This document shows positions 12,814 through 25,186 of a DNA stretch of 64,000 nucleotides, in pieces. Made by a program: the position numbers and the translations under genes. Location of the stretch: assembly GCA_022496805.1 (NCBI GenBank), contig CM040085.1, forward strand, positions 38,035,811 through 38,099,810, written 5' to 3'. The DNA comes from Pohlia nutans (lineage: Eukaryota > Streptophyta > Bryopsida > Bryales > Mniaceae). The notes beneath the pieces were generated by a model. The model saw nothing but the letters and a program-made list of their open reading frames with translations. It did not search any database and was not told the origin of the DNA. Every line of letters begins with the position of its first letter. The first letter of the stretch is position 1.

Positions 12814-13395
12814 TTAATCTCTAAATGCCCACAACCCGCAACCCTCTCTAGATTTGAAGTATTGCAAATATGCATTATAAAATGCAACTAAGACGAATAT
12901 TTTAAACTTGATGTATGAATAAAAGTTGTACATTTTGAATTTTAGATTCTATCCATACAGTTAAATCTATGATTGCTATTACCATTATTTGTGTATAAAA
13001 TCTGAAATTTAAAATTTAAGATTCTTTTGTATTCCGATTACGAATAAGATATTGACAAATTGTGGATGAAATTTGTTGTGATGGGTTGAAATGTAATACT
13101 CTAAGTGTAGTGATTTTTGAAGATTTTTAGTTGCTTAATTTTTTGAGTTGATTTTTCCAAGAGCACTTTTGGACTAAGAACTTAGAATTTTTTGGTGAAT
13201 CATTGTAACATGAAAAGAGGCATAAAATTTCACAAGTCATCCCCTTTCTAATCGGTTCACACATGCATGAAGCTGACTTCCTATAAAATCTATAGTAAAA
13301 AATCCACACTACAAAAAGTCAATGACGGATGAGAAAACCAAGTTTGATTCTGTACATTATCCCAAAAATTGGAGGATTGGGCACTTAGAGGTTAA
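12814..13395. mobile_element. TTAA MITE, family B copy 2, inverted
   Basis: 582 bp from TTAA-TCTCTAAATGCCC to GGGCACTTAGAGG-TTAA. It is the reverse complement of 8406-8985 over most of its length. Confidence 0.7.
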
Positions 13396-13418
13396 ATATC
13401 ACTAATGAGTTTTAGCCC

Positions 13419-13540
13419 GTAGTCTCCTAAGCGACCATTTTTTGGTCGTTGCCCGTTTTTTAATGGACTACTTGGAACAAAAAAAAAAAGTTTTTGAAAA
13501 AATAAAAAAATTCTAAAATACTACATCAAGGCTTTTAGGG
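13419..13540. mobile_element. Family C terminal fragment, inverted
   Basis: It carries the family C end region: CTCCTAAGCGACCATTTTTT, then a CCCGTTTTTT box and the AAAATACTACATCAAG stretch. The rest of the element is absent. The DNA from here to 14140 shows nothing else recognisable. Confidence 0.55.
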
Positions 13541-14140
13541 ATTAGAAGATATTTAAAAATTGGAGACAACTTTAACGGACATGTTTTTGAGTGGTTTTTG
13601 ATTTGTGATCCTTTCTTATAAAGTGACGATCTTGTACATATCTTTAAGGATTTGAGGGGAGGTTTTTAAAGTATTTGATGGTAGGGTTTGAGGGTTTTAC
13701 TTGGAGATATTTTTTAGGATATAATGGAAGATTTTTAAAGAATAAACGAGAGGTTTTTTAAGAGATTGACATGAGGCTTTTAAAGGATTCAACCCTAGTT
13801 TTTTTTAAGAGATTTGAAGGGAGAATTTTTATAAAACAATTTTGATTTTATTTTTTTGAAGTCAGTGACCGGCACATGCCTAACTAGTATAGGTTGAAAA
13901 GATACGATGAACACTAAAAATACTAGTCTAGCTACATGAGAGCCCAAAGTTTTCATCTATATATGTTTACCATTTGCAATGATTCCCAATTCCTATATAG
14001 GCACAACGAATTCTAAATCTATATATCTTAAAGAATTCAATAAGTGTGAAAAGGATTCTAAACCATCATTTAGACTTTTGAAAGTCAAAGTAATTTACTT
14101 TTTTAATGACACTTTTACATGTCACTCTACATTACCACAA

Positions 14141-14535
14141 TAGAGTTAACCGAAAACAGAACACGAGTTCTGACCCCCAAAAATTCAGGAAGTGAGAGTC
14201 TGTGCTGTCCTGTAGTGTAGCCGAAATCAAAGTAAAAGGAGAAGAAGATACCCTCTATCTATAATTTTAGACACGAGCTCCAAGGTGTCAGAGCCAATTA
14301 ATCAATGTAGTCACCTAATTATATCTCAAGTGGATGTGGGCCACGGCCTCCAAGCCTTGGCTCTCTTTGAACTCACCTTCATCTCAATTTTGCCTCTTTT
14401 GTGACGGCAAAACTAGTTCACACTCCTTTCTATTTTGAATTCTTTGGAAACCATGCCAGTTTGCTTGGCTGCCTTAGATACGGGTCAAACTCACCTCACC
14501 TAACATGTATTTTCTCTTCATTTCGGTTAACTCTA
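14141..14535. mobile_element. TIR element upstream of PIG-S
   Basis: TAGAGTTAACCGAAA at the left is matched by TTTCGGTTAACTCTA at the right, a perfect 15-bp inverted repeat about 395 bp apart. No target duplication was identified, so the ends may lie slightly outside. Confidence 0.5.
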
Positions 14536-14699
14536 ATATATAAAAAAAAACCATGTACTGGTACCTAGGCTGTGACATTAAAGAGGTGCGGCTCGGGTGA
14601 CATTAAAGAGGTCTGGCTGTATACAGTCCTAAAATACTCACTTCAATAGACAAACACACTTTCCCTTGACGGAGACGGAGTGAGGGAGGGACGGGACAT

Positions 14700-14745
14700 C
14701 GATGAGCGTGGCGATGGCGATGACGATGGCGATGACGATGGCGAT
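14700..14745. repeat. 12-bp tandem repeat in the PIG-S upstream region
   Basis: GATGGCGATGAC is repeated nearly four times, about 70-110 bases before the PIG-S start codon, so probably in the leader or core promoter. Confidence 0.8.
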
Positions 14746-14812
14746 CAATTGAAGATCCTGTGTTGTTGAGTTCTAAATAGGTTTGCGCCTCCCTCACTCG
14801 TTGTCAGTCGTC

Positions 14813-17800
14813 ATGGAGGAGCTCCAGGAAGACTCAAGGGAGCTCAAGGACTCCACGACCCAAGGGGAACAAGCACAGAAGAAGGTGGACATCGGCGATG
14901 GCACCAACGAGAGCCGCAGTAAGCCGCCGGGACGCAAGCGCTTGTTCCTCACTTTCTCGGTGGTCTTCTCCTTCCTGCTTGGTAGGCTTCGAATCGCCAC
15001 ACCAATTCCCATTCATTTTAATTCATTTTGGCATCATCTCTGAGATCGTATCATATCACACGGTGATTGCATTTCGGTGTGGTATTGAATCGAGGTCGAT
15101 TGGAAGGAGAACAGTTCCGTAATTTTGTTGCACCTCGCTGTCAAAATTCTACCAGCAGGGAATTCATTCTGCTGTTTTTGATGTGGGCATTGTTGCAAGA
15201 CAGATTGTTTGAAATCTGGGAACACTCTTTTAGGGTTTTTGTGAAATCTACGGTGTTGATGAAATTTGGATTCGGTTTTTGAGTGTTCGAGAGTGGAGTG
15301 ATTTTTGGAATGGTTTCTGAGATTATATCATAGCAAATAATTGTAATGGCATTTTGGGAAGGAGAAGTGTTCCGTAATTTTGTTGCACCTCGCTGTCAAA
15401 ATTCTACCAGCAGGGGATTCATTCTGCTGTTTTTGATGTGAACATTGTTGCAAGATAGGTTCTTTTAAATCTGGGAACTCTTTTTAGGGTTTTCGTGAAA
15501 TCTATGGTGTTGGTGAAATTTGGATCCGGTTTTGAGTGTCCGAGATTTTTAGAATGATTTCTGAGATTGTATCATAGCATATTGTAATGGCATTTTGGTA
15601 GGGTGGTCGAGGTCGATTGGATGAGTGTGGAGTGCTCCGTGATTTTCTTGTTATAATTTCTACCTCCGTTGTGGTCAGCAGGGGATTCGTGCATTCTGCT
15701 GTTGTTGATGATGTGGACATTGTTATAAGAAAGATTGTTTGGAAATCTGGAAATTCTCTTTAGGGTTTTCTTTGAAATTTGGTTCAGAAATTCTTAAGTT
15801 AAGAGGGTTCAAGATTTACGCTTTCGACACTTTTGGAATGGTTTCAGCATATTATAAGGTGATGGCATTATGGTATGGTGATCAAGGAGAAAGAGGGATG
15901 AGTGTGAAGTGTTCCGTGATTTTGTTGTTAAAATTCTACCTCCATTGTGGTCAGGAGGGGATTCTTTCTGCTGTTGTTGATCTGGACATTGTTGCAGGAC
16001 AGATTGTTTGCTGCAGTGGCATCAGGAGACTCTCTTCAGGATTTTAGTGATATTTGAATGAGGTAGTGAGGGTTGGAGGCAGTAATTTTTTGTTGCTAAT
16101 TTTAGCCAAATTGCTACATAAAATTTGGGCTGGCTAATTGATACAAAGGATTTTTGAAAATGAAGAAGGAAGAATAGCCAGATTTCCTACATGGAGTCAA
16201 GATGTGTATCCTCTTTAAACATAGGTATCACCCATGTATTGCCTAAGTAGCATCTAGGTAGCACATGTGTATTACCCTGATATGAAAAGAGTATCCAAGG
16301 AGCCTGGATTGCTCTTGAAAAGTAGCAAAAATGCTAAACTGTCTCCTGACAAAAAAAAGAATCACTGGTGTTCATGTGCAGGGGTGCCTTTTTGGTGGAA
16401 ATCAACAGAGGTTTATCGGGCACCGCTTCCTTTTGCAGCTATCGAGGAGCACGCGAGTGACCTGGCTTCCTCAGCTTTCGCTCTACCTTGCCACTTGCAT
16501 ATCATTTTCACCTCTGCACCATCAGAAGGGTTTATGACTCGAAGTTCTTTGGAGAAAGTTGCTGAATCATTTCGAAAACATGCTCAGGATTTTGGAGTTA
16601 GAGTTACTTTGGATTCAGACGACTCTTGTGTCAGTGTGGGAACGGAGGACGATGGTCACCATTGGCCTTGTGGCCTTGCAAACTCAGGTCTCCATAATCT
16701 CCATGATGACGACGACAGCGTGGATGAGTTTCTCTGGAGCTTTTCTGAGGGCAAAAACTCAAGTAGAGGAGGCCGCTACACGTTGGTAGTTATTGGAGGA
16801 GGAGCCAGTGAAAGAACTGTGGTAGGAAAATATAGGCACGCATGGATGACGGGTATTGATTTATCAGTTCCTGGCCTTGAAGAAGGGATTGGTTCTCGGG
16901 TTGCCGAAGTTGCAGTGACTTATTTTAGAAATGGTGGTCGAGTCAGCAAGGAGGACCAAGTGGCAAGTATGCCACTTTCGGCTGACGGCGAGGCCATTCT
17001 ATCCTTCTCTCTGTTGAATGCAAATCCAGAAGACTGGATTTTTGACTGGTATGCAACTTAATTTTAGAGCTATTCTCCTCTGTCCCATAATAAGCTTCCT
17101 GTACCTGGAAAATTGAAGAATTAACTCCGATGTTGCTGTCATAATTTTTCTGTTTGTGGATAAGTTACAGAACATGAAAGATGACAACTGTCAAGCCATG
17201 GTATGTGCAACTATGAGAACCTCTGTTGTATTGCACATCTGCCGAATGATAACATGACACCTTAGCTGTATGTGCAACTATGAGAACCTTTTAAAGGGCC
17301 GGGAATAGGCAGTTCTACCTTGCTTTGAGCAAACAGGAAGCTTATTATGGGACAAATTGAAAAGGGAAACATGAAGCTTATTATGGGACACAGGGAGTAT
17401 GATTCATGAGGGAATGTACAAAGTGGTCCAATTTTGTTCAAATGGAGATTTTAGATGTTCACAGAAGTTAAACTTGGTATTGGACAGAATGCAAGTTTTG
17501 ATACGATTTATGATTTGTGGCGGCAAATACTAAAGATGAACGTGTCGAGGTGCAATGCAGGGACATTGAGGAGGTAGAGGAGCGTTATCTGCAACCACTT
17601 ATAGACGTCATGGAGCCTGTAGCCCGTCTCTCTATTGAAAGCCAGGTTGGTACTCTTTCTCCTTCCATGCTCGTCGGTAATTGTGCATTTAGCTAGAATA
17701 AAATTGTGATTTAGTGTCTGAGACACTATTTCTCAACAGACACTATTTGACGTTTTGGAGATCAATAGTGTACCTGTAAAAAGAAAATTACTGTAAAATT

Positions 17801-20800
17801 TAAAATTTAAAATATTTCAAGGAAACCTTCTGGATGTAGTGTTCCAATGATGAATGAAAACTTTACAATAAACATGGCATCCCAGCTCATGTCACTTGGA
17901 AGAAACATGGCACTCTCAGGGGAAGTGGGAATGACAAGTGGCAAACTCCTATGTACTGTAGGGACACTATTTCTCGTCTTTGGTCGTATTGGTATTTCAT
18001 CATGGCATGAGGAATCTCGCTACTCTAGATGAGGCGTTCGTAGCCCACTGACTTAGTTGTTCTCCAAAGGCAGATTAGAGCATTGCTAGCTGTTTGCTGC
18101 TGGTCTGTGTTTCTTCCTGGTACCATCCTCACAGGAGCTGAGTTAAATGTCGGGGTTGAAAATGATCAAGGGTGGGAGGGAGCTCTGGTAGGTGCTGTAT
18201 TATACTCCAAAGGCAGTTTCGTCACATTGGGATGGAGCCTTGAAGGCGCATCTGGTGCCGTTTAAGCAACTCCCATTCTTTGTAAGCATATTCTACACTT
18301 ACAATTCATTACAGCTTTTAATCTAGCCAGCTGAGTTGGTCATTTGAATGGATTAAAAGGTTTTGGAACAAGAATATGCTATGATGGTTTAGGCTGTTAA
18401 TGCAATATATTCCTGGTGGGACGCAGGTGAATTCAAATGAGTGGCATCTTGACACGTCCAGTGCAGCTACTGGTCGCTCGAAGCTCCTCAATTTCGCAAT
18501 GTAACCTAAAATTCTGGCCTAGTTGGATGTTGTGTTTTGTCCTCAATGACATTTGGTCATTTGTCATGGGGTCTGTTTTGTGATATTGCATTTGGGTTTA
18601 CGTTTCAGATGCTTAGTATTGAATATGTAAATACTGGTTGTTGTGAAGCTATGTGCCTGCAGCCAATGAGTGCCCTCTTCAGATGCAGTTGTCAAGCGGC
18701 CGTATCTCGGCAACCAATGGATTTACATCCCCGGTAGGAACTGAAGTTCTCATATTGTGGACTTTTGTGATCATTGCGTTGCTAGTGCAGTCTAGTAGGT
18801 AGCAGCATTGCCGTGGGTATTTATTCTTTGGTGGAGCAGGATTTGTTTGCTATTTCTATTTTTGACGACTTACTGCATGTCATAGGGATGGGGTGGAGTC
18901 ATTATTCATAATCCTCCAGGTTGTGCCAATCTTGTCTCCAACAAATCTGAGAGTTACAGGCTTTCCTCAAAGGTAATTGCAATCATGGAAATATCTGTCC
19001 TTTCACACCCTTTTCTTGTGCTGCATCGGTCAACTTAATTTGTGTTAATTAGAACGAGAAACTTATTCGGAAGTCTGGTCGTGGCAAGTCTGTGCATGTT
19101 TGCTTGGAAACTAATCGACCATAACGCAAGTATTACTCAGTAGCTGTGACATATATTCTCTTTTTCTCCCAGATAGGCCTTTCTGTTCATATCTCTGAAC
19201 CCTTTTTCATATATGTTCCTCACACGTTCATTTGATTGCCAGGAGTTGGAGCCTGTGGTAGGAGTAATAGTTGCTCAGATTCGGGCACTTTTTGGTCTGC
19301 CACCCATGTTTGTCAAGAATTCCAAGACGGGTATATATGGGGTGCCTGCTGCTGTCACGGGCATTGCTGACTGGTGAGCCTCTCTAGAATTCCTTTGTTT
19401 TTCTGTGAAGTCTATTTAAATGGCTACGTAATATGCTTTGTCAATATCAATGATCCCAGTGCATACAGTTATGAGGACCATTCGCAAACTTGCTCTTGAA
19501 GACACTACTGTATGTAGATGTAATACTGTCCCGTCATGTTGCTAGTGCAGGAAATTTCATGTCAATGCTTTTGTGTCGTGCCAAGTATGTTAATACAGTG
19601 AGGTACTTTGAATATCTCTTAGAAGTGGTTCTATTGTAAGCTTAACAGAGAATATGTAACGTGGGTGCAGGGAAGTGGATGTGTTACTGCGCAGACGAGC
19701 ATCAATGGACATTCATGCCTCCGCATCTACATTACTGTCTCTTTCCCGCTTGGTATGTTTCCCTACTGATTCTATTCCTTCAGAGAATGGCCAGACATTT
19801 CCTCTAAATCTTAGCACTTCACACTCTTCTGTTCTGATCCATCTCGCCATTATTGGGAATGTATAGAGCTCCAGAAGTTCTGGTTGCAGTGGGAAGCTCG
19901 CAAAAGTACAAAATCAGATCTTTTAAAATACAGACGACGTCACTAAATTATTCATGGAGTGGGCTGCTAATGCACCGACGGGCCTTGTGTGCAGGTCAGC
20001 TCATTGCCCAATATGGTTATCAAAGATGAAATTGGTGAACAGGTAAGTTGCTTAAAGAAGGGTTTTATCTTGAAGGCAGAAACTTCTTTTAACCCTTTAG
20101 TGCCCAGCAAACCACATTATGGTCACTACAACGTCCGAAATGCAAATAGCAGGGAATCCGTGAAGAATTGGAACTTCAGTTTTGAAGTTCAGATTTGCGC
20201 ACATACATTACGCACCTTCCAGAAAAAGAAATTTTCAATTTGGAATTGTACAACTATCAAAATACCTATCAACAGAACGCAAAAATACTGCAAATACTTG
20301 AAAATACAGTAAATACTTACAAATACAACATATGTATTGTGTAGTATTTCTTGTGTTTGGAAGTTTGTTATCTTGTTTTATTTTTTTGGATTGTGTTCTC
20401 TTCTTCATCTTCCATTAGTGTGTGTAATCCGATCTTGACTAATGTACCCACTCCTGTCAATTTTCAACGTATAAAATTTTGTCCTAAACCGTACATGGAC
20501 AAGTCACTTTCACTTATAAATCTCACAATAATCTAAACCGTACATGGACAAGTCACTTTCACTTATAAATCTCACAATAATTATGTGTGAGTCTATTTTT
20601 GATATGAAAGATTGCAACGGAGAGGTGTTGACATAGGGCATAGCTGAACTTCTTTGCTTTTATTTTTGAAAATTTACCTCAAATTCTATTTAACTTTGAA
20701 GTCACACACCCCCCAAAATCTCGTTTTTGAGCGTGCATTATACAGTTCAAATACATACTATAATCTTCCGATCCCACCATCGGATGATTCTCAAATTTTA

Positions 20801-22093
20801 ATAAAATGTGTGCTCTCGAGTTGAGAATAGAATTGAACGGTTACTTTCTAATTTAACCCATTCTATTTTTGGTAGTCTCAACCACAGTGGAAAAACCCAC
20901 TGAAATCCAGAGCTGTCTGCTATAGTACCCTGGGCACTAAAGGGTTAAGGATTGCATTGAGATCGTATCACTGCCTGTCATTATCTTCTGATTTCGTGTT
21001 TGATATTTTATGTAGCTTCTGTTGTGGTGTCTGCTAGAATCTTTGAACCTGTACAAATAATGTTTCTTTTATGGCAGGTCCAAAGCTCCCTTGCTCAAGC
21101 AAAGGCAGCCCAAAGTCAATCACTTGTAGGAGCTTATCATGCCGCAGCAGGTGCGTGAATCATCTTTGGAGGTGGTCACTGAGCGATCATTTTGTGTTAG
21201 CTAATCCCGGCGATTTGTCTAAGAGCTTGTGAGAGATGATATCAGGAATTAAATGTGGTCACAGTTTACGAATATTTCTTAATCACAGTTGGCAACTTTC
21301 ACTTGCTGGCATGATCCGGCAGCTAGACTGTCTTATTTTGGAATTTAAGGTTACAACATTCTTACAAGACAGTAAGAATGGTTTCATCCGAGCTATCATA
21401 TTAGTGTACATCCCTAATCTGCTCGTCCGCAGTACATTCCTACAGAAAGAGGCTCATTTAAAATTGCCTGATTTTGCAGAAGCAGCACGGAAAGCAAGGT
21501 CCCGGGCAGAAGCAGCCTTCTTCCAGCCCTCCATTATGTCACTACTCTACTTTCCTGCCGAGCACCAGCTCGCTATTTATACGGTGCGCATACGAAAGCT
21601 TTTAATCTTTCTCTATATACGATTGAGTATGCCTTCAAGTTCCTTTTGAAGGGGTAAGGAGTTAGAAGTGCTGCGACGGATTCATTAACCCTAAAGGACC
21701 AAGGATTCATGAAGGACCAAGGATTCATGGTTCTAAAATGTCAAATTCAATTGATCATATTGTGAAAATTAAAATATAATCTAGATGAGACCAAATTTTA
21801 TATGACCAGAATCAGTGAAGAACATTGGATTTGTTGGTCAAACAATGAATAAATTTGAACAAAAAGAAGCCCACATAGGACCTACTGAAAACTGCTAATA
21901 CAAAAAAAAAAACATGAGGCCCAATTTGGGCTTCTTGATCCTTTAGGGGTTAAGACTGACTTTGTGCTTGGAATTGTGGCAGCCCTTTTTCGTCCCAGTT
22001 CTCCTTCACGTTCTTGTTGCTTTACTGAAAGAGGGATCTCGATACAAGACAGAGCTGCAGAAGTATAAAAGATGGCACTTGAAACAAGCCTGA
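14813..22093 (+). CDS. PIGS: GPI transamidase complex subunit PIG-S (13 exons)
   Basis: PIG-S is a subunit of the ER GPI transamidase, which cleaves the C-terminal signal of precursor proteins and attaches the GPI anchor. Exons: 14813-14981, 16382-17048, 17561-17645, 18192-18281, 18427-18500, 18649-18733, 18886-18972, 19243-19373, 19671-19752, 19995-20042, 21078-21150, 21480-21583, 21983-22093. All introns are GT-AG, the phases join, and the total is 601 codons plus TGA, close to known PIG-S lengths. Residues 44-61 form the N-terminal membrane segment, running into the family motif VPFWWKSTEVYRAPLP. Family blocks follow: FFVNSNEWHLDTS, GFTSPGWGGV, LPNMVIKDEIGEQ, LYFPAEHQLAIYTP. A C-terminal membrane helix spans about 562-580, with a basic tail. 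The ATG at 14813 is the first in frame. An Asp-rich insert (HDDDDSVDEF) in exon 2 looks lineage-specific. Four introns carry MITEs or repeats. Confidence 0.95.
15050..16030. repeat. Four diverged tandem copies in PIG-S intron 1
   Basis: A unit of about 255-275 bp recurs near 15119, 15373, 15639 and 15914. Each has a core like TTCATTCTGCTGTTTTTGAT followed by CATTGTTGCAAGA, preceded by a GGCATTTTGG-type segment. The copies make up about two thirds of intron 1 (14982-16381). They are not coding. Confidence 0.8.
17071..17399. mobile_element. Stowaway-like MITE in PIG-S intron 2
   Basis: The left end TCTCCTCTGTCCCATAATAA and the right end TTATTATGGGACACAGGGAG are TIRs with TA on both sides. The CTCC..CTGTCCCA type of end is that of plant Stowaway (Tc1/mariner-related) elements. 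It fills most of the 512-bp intron, starting about 20 bases after exon 2. Confidence 0.8.
17850..18005. repeat. Dispersed repeat in PIG-S intron 3, second copy at 47.2 kb
   Basis: It matches the reverse complement of 47200-47370. Shared blocks are ATAAACATGGCAT, CTCATGTCACT, GGGAATGACAAGTGGCAAAC and GTAGGGACACT. The frame it leaves open in both copies is a by-product, since no known protein is recognisable. Confidence 0.75.
20089..20948. mobile_element. TTAA MITE in PIG-S intron 10
   Basis: 860 bp. The perfect 15-bp TIR CCCTTTAGTGCCCAG directly abuts TTAA on both sides. It makes up most of the 1035-bp intron 10. No transposase-like frame was found; the frame at 19989-20312 is exon 10 running into the element. 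Confidence 0.85.
21685..21953. mobile_element. TTAA MITE in PIG-S intron 12 (GGACCAAG family)
   Basis: It begins TTAA-CCCTAAAGGACCAAG and ends CTTGATCCTTTAGGGG-TTAA. It contains an 18-bp tandem repeat near 21692-21729. It is related to 61416-61625 (inverted) and to a decayed copy at 44010-44249. Confidence 0.8.
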
Positions 22094-25000
22094 AAATGCT
22101 ATGTCGAGGTCCTCACTACACCTTCAAAGCATTTTCAATTGCCGATCCGAAGCTACATTGTTGGGATACAACAATTAAAATTAATGAAATCTGTACACTA
22201 GGAAAACAAAGTAGTTTCCCAGGAAAATAGAATTGATGTGTGAACATGAGCATGTAACGTGCAGAAGATGTTAAGGTAGACAAGCCTCTTGCCACCTAAA
22301 TTAGCAATCTGAATACCGTACTTTGGAGACAGTTGTATGAGGTGCATTTTCTTTTCGTACATGTGCACTTTTTAGATGAATTAAACCCAAGTGGGAGCAT
22401 ATTTTTCCATTATAAATTGTAATTTCTAAAGTGTACCTTGAAAATACAGAATCAACCCTACTCAATATTTTCCAAGGCTTGTTGGTTATGAATTCTAAGG
22501 TAAATTTCTGTTTTTTACATTTGTAAGTTACGGCTGGTTTAGACTTGGCAATTTTAAGCTCTTTCATTGGTAAAGGAATTGAGGCTAATCTTAGCAAGGT
22601 TGTCTATTTTTATTCACCAAATGTGTAGGGCGTAAAAATTCCATAGGGTGGCCCCATTAGGTGAATTGGGGCCATAATTTCAATATAACCCATTGAACTC
22701 TTGAAACCAAAAAATCCAAAAACCAGGCCCTTCTTTGAAAAACATGGTTTAGAGAGATTCATCCAACCTCAAGCACAAAAAAAGAAATACCCTTCATTTT
22801 GATCTTGAATCCAAGTTTAAACTAGCCCTTAGCCCTATCACACATGGTTTTATGTAAATTCATTGGTTGCATTTACACGGTCTACAAAGGGGATTAGATT
22901 TTGGCAAAAAACTTTACTTACACTAAATAGAGATATATGCAAACTCCTAGGGTGAGTCGCTTTGAATTTTCTCCCCCACTCCATTTTGCAGAGAAAAACG
23001 AAAAGTGCGTTGATGTGGGGTGATGCTCACCCTCACAAATGCTATTGTTTGCAAATAACTTGGAATAATCCATTGTTCATGAATGCCATTCCAAGCCTCA
23101 CGTCTTGATCTCCGTTTATTGTCTTGTTGTAGCTCATGCCATTATGAGCTACACATCCCTCTATTCATTGTTCCCAAATGGCTTGGAATAGCTTCGTTGT
23201 ATCAGCCCCATCCTCGCATCGTACATTAAAACAAGGCATCAGCCCATGTATAAAAAAAATATTTTTTTAGAAATGTATACAAAAGGGTTGTTTTTAAAAA
23301 AATGAGGCGGTTCTCAAATAATTTGTATCCATATTCATATCCAACCATGTCTATATATATATATATATATATATACATACACATACACAAGGTACATGAA
23401 GAAATTCAAAGAAAATTAATTTCACATATAAACTATATAGAACCACACAATGTACACTCAATGCATTATTGATTTTATTTAGTACTTGTATCCATTTAAA
23501 AAAAAATGTTGGATCGTGTAGCCATTTTGTCTTGAGCAATGTTTGTACTTTATATAACTAGTATTGAAAACATAGGGACTATAAAAAAAAAGTATTAAAA
23601 ATGCAATGTCATTGCATCAAATGTTGCAGATAATGAGTGGTAACAAACAATAGAAAGGATTAATACCGTAATAAGTAACAAAATGAATGAGTGACACTTT
23701 TCATTAGTAGTGACCCAAGCAACCTTTATTTGGGGTGATTCTACAACCATAAAATATTTGTTGTATAAATTATTCAAGTGACAAGTGACAAGCAACATGT
23801 GATATAGTTTTTTTGGTAGCTATATGCATTGGTGAACTATTCTATTTATGCATGTTTTAAAAACTTTCAGAATGTGGATATGAAAAAATTACAATGTAGC
23901 ATATAATTCAAAAACAATTGAAAATATTTATGTGAATGATGAGTGCCATACATAGTGGAAACTTGAAATTTTTATTCATTGTAGGACTAAAAATGTACGC
24001 TGTAAAGATAATGGGTTGAAAACTTTGAATCTAAAGGTAGACAATACCGGTACAACTTTTGCAAATAATGACTGCAAGGGGATAGCCGCGTTCAGAGATA
24101 GTTGTTTTTAACTTTAGCAAATGACAACTCTAAAAAATATTTAATTGAATTTCATAGTAAAGAAAATGCTCATTACATGGTTAATCGTAATACAAGCATT
24201 AATTTACTTGTGTTTGATAAAGAGAATGAGATTTGAATATTACTTCATATAATTGAACAACAAAAAACTTTGCAACCTAGGATTTGCGTATCAAGAATGT
24301 GCAAGGAAAAGAATTAACGTTCAACAACAGTCGTAGCACAAGGGAGAATAGGAGATATACCACAAGAAGGTATAAATAATCATGCAATATTAGAAAGAAG
24401 TGAGATGAAGAGGGAAGAATATAAAAAGGCATCATAAACAGAGGTGATTTTTCTTAATTGATTATCTAGCATACAATTGTTAAGTTTGTTTGCTTTTATG
24501 AAATTTGATTTTCCTCATTTGCACATGCTTGTTTATCATGAAATTGAGTTGATTCTTATACATAACACACAAATGACATATTCTTTTACCTTTATTAAAT
24601 AGTGCATAACATTATTTTATTTTATTTTCTCAACTTTGTATTGTCATTGAAAATGTATTGGCTAGTTGACTATCATGGAATGCAAATAATAAATTTGATT
24701 GCCTTCATGGCATTTGGGATCAAACACATTTGAAATGAAATTGAATTGGTCTTCAAATGACAATGGTTTTATTATTATTTTTATATGTGACAAGTCATTT
24801 TATATCCAAGAGTTGATGGCATTCATCATCACATACTGTACTTGTACAAATACATGTCTCATGTCTCAAGTAATTGACTGGTAATTACTAACAAGTCTAT
24901 GGCTGAATAACAAAGCGGTTTCTCTTTAAATTCAAAGACTCTTCAGCATGAAAGTTTATTACTAAAAAGAGCATGCCGCATTTTCCAAAGGCTTTGATTT

Positions 25001-25186
25001 ATATGCCACGCTCACCAATTGTGCAATGCAATTGTCCATCTCTATGATGACATGTTTCAGAAGCCCTAACTTCAAGGTGGCAAGCATGGATTAGTCACAA
25101 AAATGACTTGTCACATGTGTGTTGTTTGAAACAATACTATCATCATATTATAGAGGATAGAAAATAGCGCAAAATGAGTTAATGAA
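22094..25186. other. Intergenic DNA, nothing recognised
   Basis: About 3.1 kb between PIG-S and the RNA-binding protein gene. It contains a short (AT)n tract at 23352-23373 and AT-rich sequence. No protein-like frames and no clear TIRs were seen. The first few hundred bases are likely the PIG-S 3' UTR and terminator region. Confidence 0.5.

Noticed and set aside
16267..16381. In-frame upstream extension of PIG-S exon 2
   Set aside because: The family motif VPFWWKSTE begins right after a CAG acceptor at 16381, and exon 1 joins there in phase. The extension has no family resemblance.
17847..18032. Open frame in PIG-S intron 3 with a Met-rich start
   Set aside because: It coincides with a dispersed repeat that also occurs inverted at 47.2 kb. 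It interrupts PIG-S between two well-supported exons and resembles no known protein.
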